Source: G963674665 sp964609625 (GTDB taxonomy: Bacteria; Desulfobacterota; Desulfovibrionia; Desulfovibrionales; Desulfovibrionaceae). From it: a stretch of 64,000 nucleotides of DNA. Below are positions 59,905-64,000 of the stretch, one piece after another (the stretch's first letter is position 1; every line of letters begins with the position of its first letter). Both the position numbers and the translations under genes were made by a program. The notes beneath the pieces were generated by a model. The model saw nothing but the letters and a program-made list of their open reading frames with translations, had not been told where the DNA came from and ran no database searches. The stretch lies in the NCBI GenBank assembly GCA_964609625.1, contig CAZSRS010000010.1:36140-100139 (forward strand), given 5' to 3'.

Positions 59905-62900
59905 ATGATGGTCTGCGGCGTGCTCGGCAAGTTCTCGCGCACGGAGGTGGACAACGCCTATCCGCGCCAGCGCCTGTTCACACTTCTCGATCAGGCGAAC
60001 ACACCCTTGATCTGGGTCGAGGGCGCGGCCGCCTCGGGCAAGACCACGCTTGTCAGCAGCTACATCCAGTTTCTCGACCTGCCCTGCGTCTGGTACTGTT
60101 GCGACACGGGAGACAGCCGGGCCGAGACGTTTTTCTCCCTGTACAGGCACTGTCTCACCGCGCGCTGGCCAGAGCTGAAAAGCACCCTGCCCTTCCTGAC
60201 GCCGGAATACGCCTTTGGACTGCGGGTGTTCGCCAAGCGGTATTTCGGTACACTGTTTGAGTTCGCGCCCGCGCCCTTGGTCCTTGTCTTCGACAACATC
60301 CAGGATCTGCCCGAGGACGCCCCTTTGCTCCACTCGCTGCGCGCGGGGCTGGAGTGGATACCCAGGGGGGTGCGGGTATTCTTCATCAGCCGCTCGGCGC
60401 CGCCCCCCGTGTTGTCCAGGCTGCTGTTCACTCCGGGCATGACCAGGATCGACGATGGGCAACTGCGCCTGACCATGGAGGAGGCCGCGGGAATCGCGGC
60501 CAGGCTGGGCATCGCATCCGCACGGGACGTCCTGGCTGAATGTCTGCGCACCGTGCAGGGCTGGACCGGAGGCTTCCTGCTGCTGCTCGAGACCATGCGC
60601 ATGGCCAAAAGAAGTGCGGCGTTATCCCTGAATCCGCACCAGTCCATTTTCGACTTCTTCGCCGGCGAGCTGTTCAACGGGCTTCCCACGGACACGCGGG
60701 ATCTTCTGCTCAAGACGGCCATGCTGCCCTGCGTGACGCCGGACATCGCCCGTGAATTGACAGGCCTGACGCAGGCGCATGAAATCCTCCAGGACCTGGT
60801 GCGCAGAAACCTGTTCACACAACTGCGCCCCGGACCCGAGTTCAGCTACCACGACCTGTTCAAGGACTTCCTGCAGGCGCGCGCGGAAAAGCACTTCACC
60901 CCCGAAGAACTCGCAGAGTTGCGCAAGTCCGCGGCCGACATGCTCATTCAGGCCGGAAATTTGGAATCGGCCGTTGCCCTGGGCATGCTGGCCGGGGACT
61001 GGGAATGCGTGGGGCATGTCGTCATGGAATTGGCCCCGAGCCTGCTTGAGCAAGGCCGGGGGTCGCTGCTGGAAAGCTGGGTGCGGGGGCTTCCCGTCGA
61101 GGTCGTCAGGGCCGCGCCCTGGCTCTCGTACTGGTTGGGCATGAGTCTGGCCTACCGGGCGCCGGAAGAGGCCCACGGGCATTTTTCCACGGCCCATGAT
61201 CTGTTCGTGCAGCACGAGCAGTGGCGTGGCGCATTTCTTGCCTGGGCCGGGGCGGTGGAAGCGCTGGCCTACAGCTACAACGTCTCGGACTCGTTCGGCA
61301 CCTGGCGCGACCAACTGCACGAGAACCTGCGCGCCGCGGGCGGCTATCCCGACACCGCACTGGAAATACGAACCTGTTGCGCCATGGTTCACGCCATGGT
61401 CATGGACGGGTGGAGCAGCGAAGAGGACGTGGAGCAATGGGTCCAGCACGTCCTGACCAGTACCTCCGATATGAAAGTACTCACCGGCGCCCGGTTGCAA
61501 ACCATCTATCAATTCGCCCTGTTTCTGACCTGGAAGGGGCGTTGGGACAGGGCCTGGAAGCTCTGCGCGGAATTCGAGGGCCTGACGTCCGCCCCGGACT
61601 CCCCGCCAATGGCCCGCATCTCGGCACTGCTGCTCAAATCGTTGCTGTCCTCGTTCGCAAGTCAGATTGATACGTGCATCGAAAGCGTGGAAAGGGGTCT
61701 GGAAATCGCCGAACACACAGGCGTGCACGTCCAGGACCATTTCCTGCTGTGCCAAGCCGCGGGAACCGTTCTGGGATCAGGGCACCCGGAAGATGCCGAG
61801 GTGTTCCTGGGTAGCCTGAAGCAGCTTCAGGAACGCATGCGGCCCTGGGACCGCAGCCTTTACCATCAGTTGCTCGCGCGCGGACACCTGATCCGCGGGG
61901 AATACCATTCCGCCAGGGAATGCAACGCCGTGGCCGTGGCCTTGGCCGACCACGTCGGACACCCCTTCGCCATCAGCTTCCTGCAGCCCTGCACGGCGCT
62001 GATCGCCCATTTCCTGGGCGACACCGAAGCCGCTGACGAATTTCTGGACAAAGGATTGCGCCTGGCCCAGGCGAGCGGATACCGCACTGTTGTCTACATG
62101 AACACATTCACGCACGCGGGACTAGAAATGCTGCGCGGCAACACTCCGGCTGCCGTGAACCACCTGGAGCACGCACTGCCACTGGGAAAGGCCTGCGGCA
62201 TGTACGCACACCCCACGGACACCCCGCAACTGGCCGCACGGCTCCATGCCCTGGCCCTGGACTGGGGAGTGGAAACGGAATACGCGCGGGAATGCGTCAA
62301 ACGGCGCCGGCTTCTTCCCTGCCCGGAAGCCCGCGCCCTCGAAGATTGGCCATGGCCCGTCAAAATCCTCACCATGGGCGGCTTTTCCATTATCTTGCAG
62401 GACCGCCCACTACCCACGAGCGCGAAAACACCGAAAAAGCTGCTGCACCTCTTGCAATCATTGCTGACACAGCCCGGATGCTCCGCCAATACGACGGAAC
62501 TCATGGACTCGATCTGGCCCGACGCGGAAGGCGATGCTGCCGAGCAGTCCCTGAAAAACGCCGTACACCGTCTGCGCAAGCTCCTCGGTCACAACGCGGC
62601 CATTCTTCTGGAACACCCGAGGGTGACGCTGAACACGGACTTCTGCTGGGTGGACTTCCAGGCCCTGCTGCTCACGGCAGAGGAGATCTCCCGGACATGC
62701 CGCGAACCCTGCCCGGACGAACGCATGGCACGACGCATAGCACTCCTCGCGAAGCGGGCCGCTTCGCTGCACAGGGGCCCCTACCTCCCACGGCTGGGTG
62801 ATGCCCGGGATGACAGAACGCGCTCCCTGCGGGAAAAGCTGGAGCATGAGTATCGGGCAGGTCTCGACCAGGCCGCGTCATGGCTCCGCCAATCAGCGTG

Positions 62901-62940
62901 GACCGATCTGGCCGCGCGGGTCGAGGCCCTCGTGCCCTGA
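59905..62940 (+). CDS. MalT-like STAND-ATPase transcriptional activator
   Basis: 1011 aa from ATG 59905, which follows GGGGGG; an upstream in-frame GTG 59821 has no such signal. N-terminal STAND NTPase with P-loop EGAAASGKTTLVSS, Walker-B-like LVLVFDNIQDL and sensor region FISRSAPPP, similar to MalT-type regulators. A long helical TPR-like middle part (about 370-800) would sense or oligomerise. The C-terminus (about 815-910) is an OmpR/PhoB-type winged helix (SAKTPKKLLHLLQSLL, AEQSLKNAVHRLRKLLG), followed by a helical BTAD-like tail. Lies between the two Hint genes, which are on the other strand, and may control them. Confidence 0.88.
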   Translation: MMVCGVLGKFSRTEVDNAYPRQRLFTLLDQANTPLIWVEGAAASGKTTLVSSYIQFLDLPCVWYCCDTGDSRAETFFSLYRHCLTARWPELKSTLPFLTPEYAFGLRVFAKRYFGTLFEFAPAPLVLVFDNIQDLPEDAPLLHSLRAGLEWIPRGVRVFFISRSAPPPVLSRLLFTPGMTRIDDGQLRLTMEEAAGIAARLGIASARDVLAECLRTVQGWTGGFLLLLETMRMAKRSAALSLNPHQSIFDFFAGELFNGLPTDTRDLLLKTAMLPCVTPDIARELTGLTQAHEILQDLVRRNLFTQLRPGPEFSYHDLFKDFLQARAEKHFTPEELAELRKSAADMLIQAGNLESAVALGMLAGDWECVGHVVMELAPSLLEQGRGSLLESWVRGLPVEVVRAAPWLSYWLGMSLAYRAPEEAHGHFSTAHDLFVQHEQWRGAFLAWAGAVEALAYSYNVSDSFGTWRDQLHENLRAAGGYPDTALEIRTCCAMVHAMVMDGWSSEEDVEQWVQHVLTSTSDMKVLTGARLQTIYQFALFLTWKGRWDRAWKLCAEFEGLTSAPDSPPMARISALLLKSLLSSFASQIDTCIESVERGLEIAEHTGVHVQDHFLLCQAAGTVLGSGHPEDAEVFLGSLKQLQERMRPWDRSLYHQLLARGHLIRGEYHSARECNAVAVALADHVGHPFAISFLQPCTALIAHFLGDTEAADEFLDKGLRLAQASGYRTVVYMNTFTHAGLEMLRGNTPAAVNHLEHALPLGKACGMYAHPTDTPQLAARLHALALDWGVETEYARECVKRRRLLPCPEARALEDWPWPVKILTMGGFSIILQDRPLPTSAKTPKKLLHLLQSLLTQPGCSANTTELMDSIWPDAEGDAAEQSLKNAVHRLRKLLGHNAAILLEHPRVTLNTDFCWVDFQALLLTAEEISRTCREPCPDERMARRIALLAKRAASLHRGPYLPRLGDARDDRTRSLREKLEHEYRAGLDQAASWLRQSAWTDLAARVEALVP

Positions 62941-62987
62941 ATCCCGCGCGGTCAGAATCGGTCTTCTTCCACTGCTTATGTCCGCAC

Positions 62988-63626
62988 CTACTTGTTGTGC
63001 ACCCAGTAGATGTCCGTGTCGCCCCCGGAGACGAAGAAGGTATGCGTGTCCGAGACCGTGAGGTTGAATACCTCGCTCTGGGCCGCGATCCGCTCCACGC
63101 TCTGGATGGTCACGGTTCCTTCGCTGCCCTGGACCACGTCGCCGGGGCGCAGCTCCGCCGCGCTCCTGGTGGCGCCTTGCTCCAGCATGAAGGGGTGGGT
63201 GCCGGTGACGCGGAGCGTGCCGTTGATCAGGTAGTGCTCGGGCTGCCCCGTGTGGTAGATCTTTTCCACGGCCACGGGCCTGAACTCGCCGGTCGCCGGG
63301 TCACGGCTAAGAAGCTGGTCCCCGGCCTGGAGCGCGGCAATGTCCTGGAGAGCGCCGTCGGCCATGAGCACCCGGGTGCCCCCGGCGAAGCAGTGGCCGC
63401 CGCCCCCACCGCCCCCACCGCCCCCGCCACCGCCGTCACGGCCTTTCGGCTCGCCGCGCCCAAGCATGTCCAGTGCCTTGTTCGACGGAGATTTCAAGGT
63501 TCTGTCTTCTTCGCTTGGCTGGGGAAAAGGAGGATGATACATAGGTGGAGGACTTGGATCAGGAGTAATTCTATACTCATCATGAATACTGCTACAGGCA
63601 AGACCTCCCCAAATGACCAACATCAA
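62988..63626 (-). CDS. Hint-domain lipoprotein, copy B, N-terminus disrupted
   Basis: Second Hint protein, about 212 aa from the first usable codon. The last 145 residues repeat copy A: 13 Gly in a row, HCFAGGTRVL, TGTHPFM and terminal WVHNK. The stalk (Pro-rich, PDPSPPPMYHPPFPQP) is unrelated to copy A. A full lipoprotein signal peptide would be read from ATG 63659 (after GGGAGAGG), ending GGLAC, but its sixth codon is TAG at 63644-63642. From TTG 63626 or ATG 63623 the signal is only ten residues long, too short for export. The copy may be inactive, or rely on readthrough. Confidence 0.75.
   Translation of the reverse strand: MMLVIWGGLACSSIHDEYRITPDPSPPPMYHPPFPQPSEEDRTLKSPSNKALDMLGRGEPKGRDGGGGGGGGGGGGGHCFAGGTRVLMADGALQDIAALQAGDQLLSRDPATGEFRPVAVEKIYHTGQPEHYLINGTLRVTGTHPFMLEQGATRSAAELRPGDVVQGSEGTVTIQSVERIAAQSEVFNLTVSDTHTFFVSGGDTDIYWVHNK
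63031..63380. repeat. 350-bp repeat, Hint module copy B
   Basis: Partner of 58843-59192, apparently base-for-base identical by eye, in the same orientation. Confidence 0.88.
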
Positions 63627-63659
63627 GACAGTCAGAAGACACTATAGCATGCTTCGCAT
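63627..63659 (-). other. Amber-interrupted start of the copy B signal peptide
   Basis: Minus strand: ATG CGA AGC ATG CTA TAG TGT CTT CTG ACT GTC, in frame with the Hint gene. Without the TAG this reads as a basic n-region and hydrophobic core that joins directly to the lipobox-like end. A strong ribosome site (GGGAGAGG) stands 6 bases before the first ATG, showing where translation once began. Confidence 0.7.
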
Positions 63660-64000
63660 GACGCACCTCTCCCTTTCGATCGGCCGGATGTCAAATAGTC
63701 CGTCCTTGTTTGCAACTCTGGATCGCGACAACAGCACGTCACCAAACCAGATCAATTTTCGCATCGGCAATAACGCTCACATCGGGCGACTCCTGCGTGG
63801 TGGCATACCTCCGGCTACAACCACTCCTCCCGAAGCAAACAACGGGTTACTTGATGGAACAAGCCTGCACAACATCTCCTGCGCCGTAACGAGGTGCACT
63901 ATGCCCTTGATATCAACACATAGCCGCAGATCAGTAGCCGAATATCAATACGTGGCTATTGCCTTCGCTCCGCACTTCTGGCATAATCTAGAAAAAGCCT
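63660..64000. other. Right-edge region, no supported gene
   Basis: 341 bases. A plus-strand frame is open from ATG 63658 to the window end (114 codons), but it has no ribosome site, starts opposite the Hint signal peptide and shows no recognisable motif. Base composition is closer to intergenic sequence. The promoter of Hint copy B should lie here. Confidence 0.4.

Noticed and set aside
58800..63659. Hint proteins as polymorphic toxins with a C-terminal toxin domain
   Set aside because: Both chains end at the Hint domain; no toxin domain or immunity gene follows.
63658..64000. Plus-strand frame open to the right edge (114 codons)
   Set aside because: No ribosome site, begins opposite the Hint copy B signal peptide, no recognisable motif, and composition like intergenic DNA. 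It could be a truncated gene, but nothing supports it.

Overview
The window (about 62-63 % GC by eye) comes from a sulfate-reducing bacterium of the Desulfovibrio group (Desulfovibrionaceae or a close relative). The main evidence is a dsrA-dsrB-dsrD-cbiA block encoding dissimilatory sulfite reductase, a non-canonical archaeal-type entry to the shikimate pathway, a UbiD/UbiX pair and many c-di-GMP and two-component proteins. Genes are densely packed, with many 4-base ATGA overlaps. No rRNA, tRNA, CRISPR array, transposase or phage gene was seen.

Layout. 2-724: end of a FabG-like reductase. 1085-5338: dsrA, dsrB, dsrD and cobyrinate/siroheme amidase, then a one-domain UPF0016 cation transporter. 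5669-9663 (minus): a periplasmic binding protein followed by a hybrid histidine kinase, a likely sensory pair. 10099-13804: sugar epimerase, class V aminotransferase, DUF1844 protein and argC, closed by a terminator. 13920-27113 (minus): one continuous aromatic amino acid supra-operon: leader peptide and attenuator, two aldolase paralogues, DHQ synthase II, pheA, aroA, a small membrane protein, tyrA and trpEGDCFBA. 27143-30761 (minus): GGDEF-EAL and HDOD proteins. 31356-34541: amtB, a PII protein and an EAL protein. 34562-46211 (minus): LysE exporter plus a nine-gene block of exported proteins (FecR, LPP20/FlgT-like, TPR lipoprotein, OmpA, CHAT peptidase, CsgG-DUF4384). 46473-49409: ubiD, ubiX, a palindromic repeat cluster and a UPF0173 hydrolase. 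49604-53407: CheY-like protein, TPR protein, aminotransferase. 53561-56977: a 1138-residue autotransporter with 20 short repeats. 57142-58727: DsrE-family protein and a Tat-exported aminotransferase. 58800-63659: two Hint-domain lipoprotein genes flanking a large STAND-type transcriptional activator.

Most notable. (1) In front of the aromatic supra-operon I read an unlisted 35-codon ORF with nine consecutive aromatic codons (F F Y F W F Y W F). It is followed by an 11-pair antiterminator and a strong Rho-independent terminator that compete for the same bases: a single attenuator apparently sensing Phe, Tyr and Trp together. (2) Two lipoprotein genes with unrelated N-termini and poly-Gly linkers share a 350-bp Hint/intein-like module that appears base-for-base identical; one has an amber codon in its signal peptide. 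(3) A block of nine consecutive genes for exported proteins is built around a CHAT-family Cys-peptidase with a signal peptide, which is unusual for CHAT proteins and may be an undescribed envelope system. Everything here comes from reading the sequence; no database search or folding program was run.
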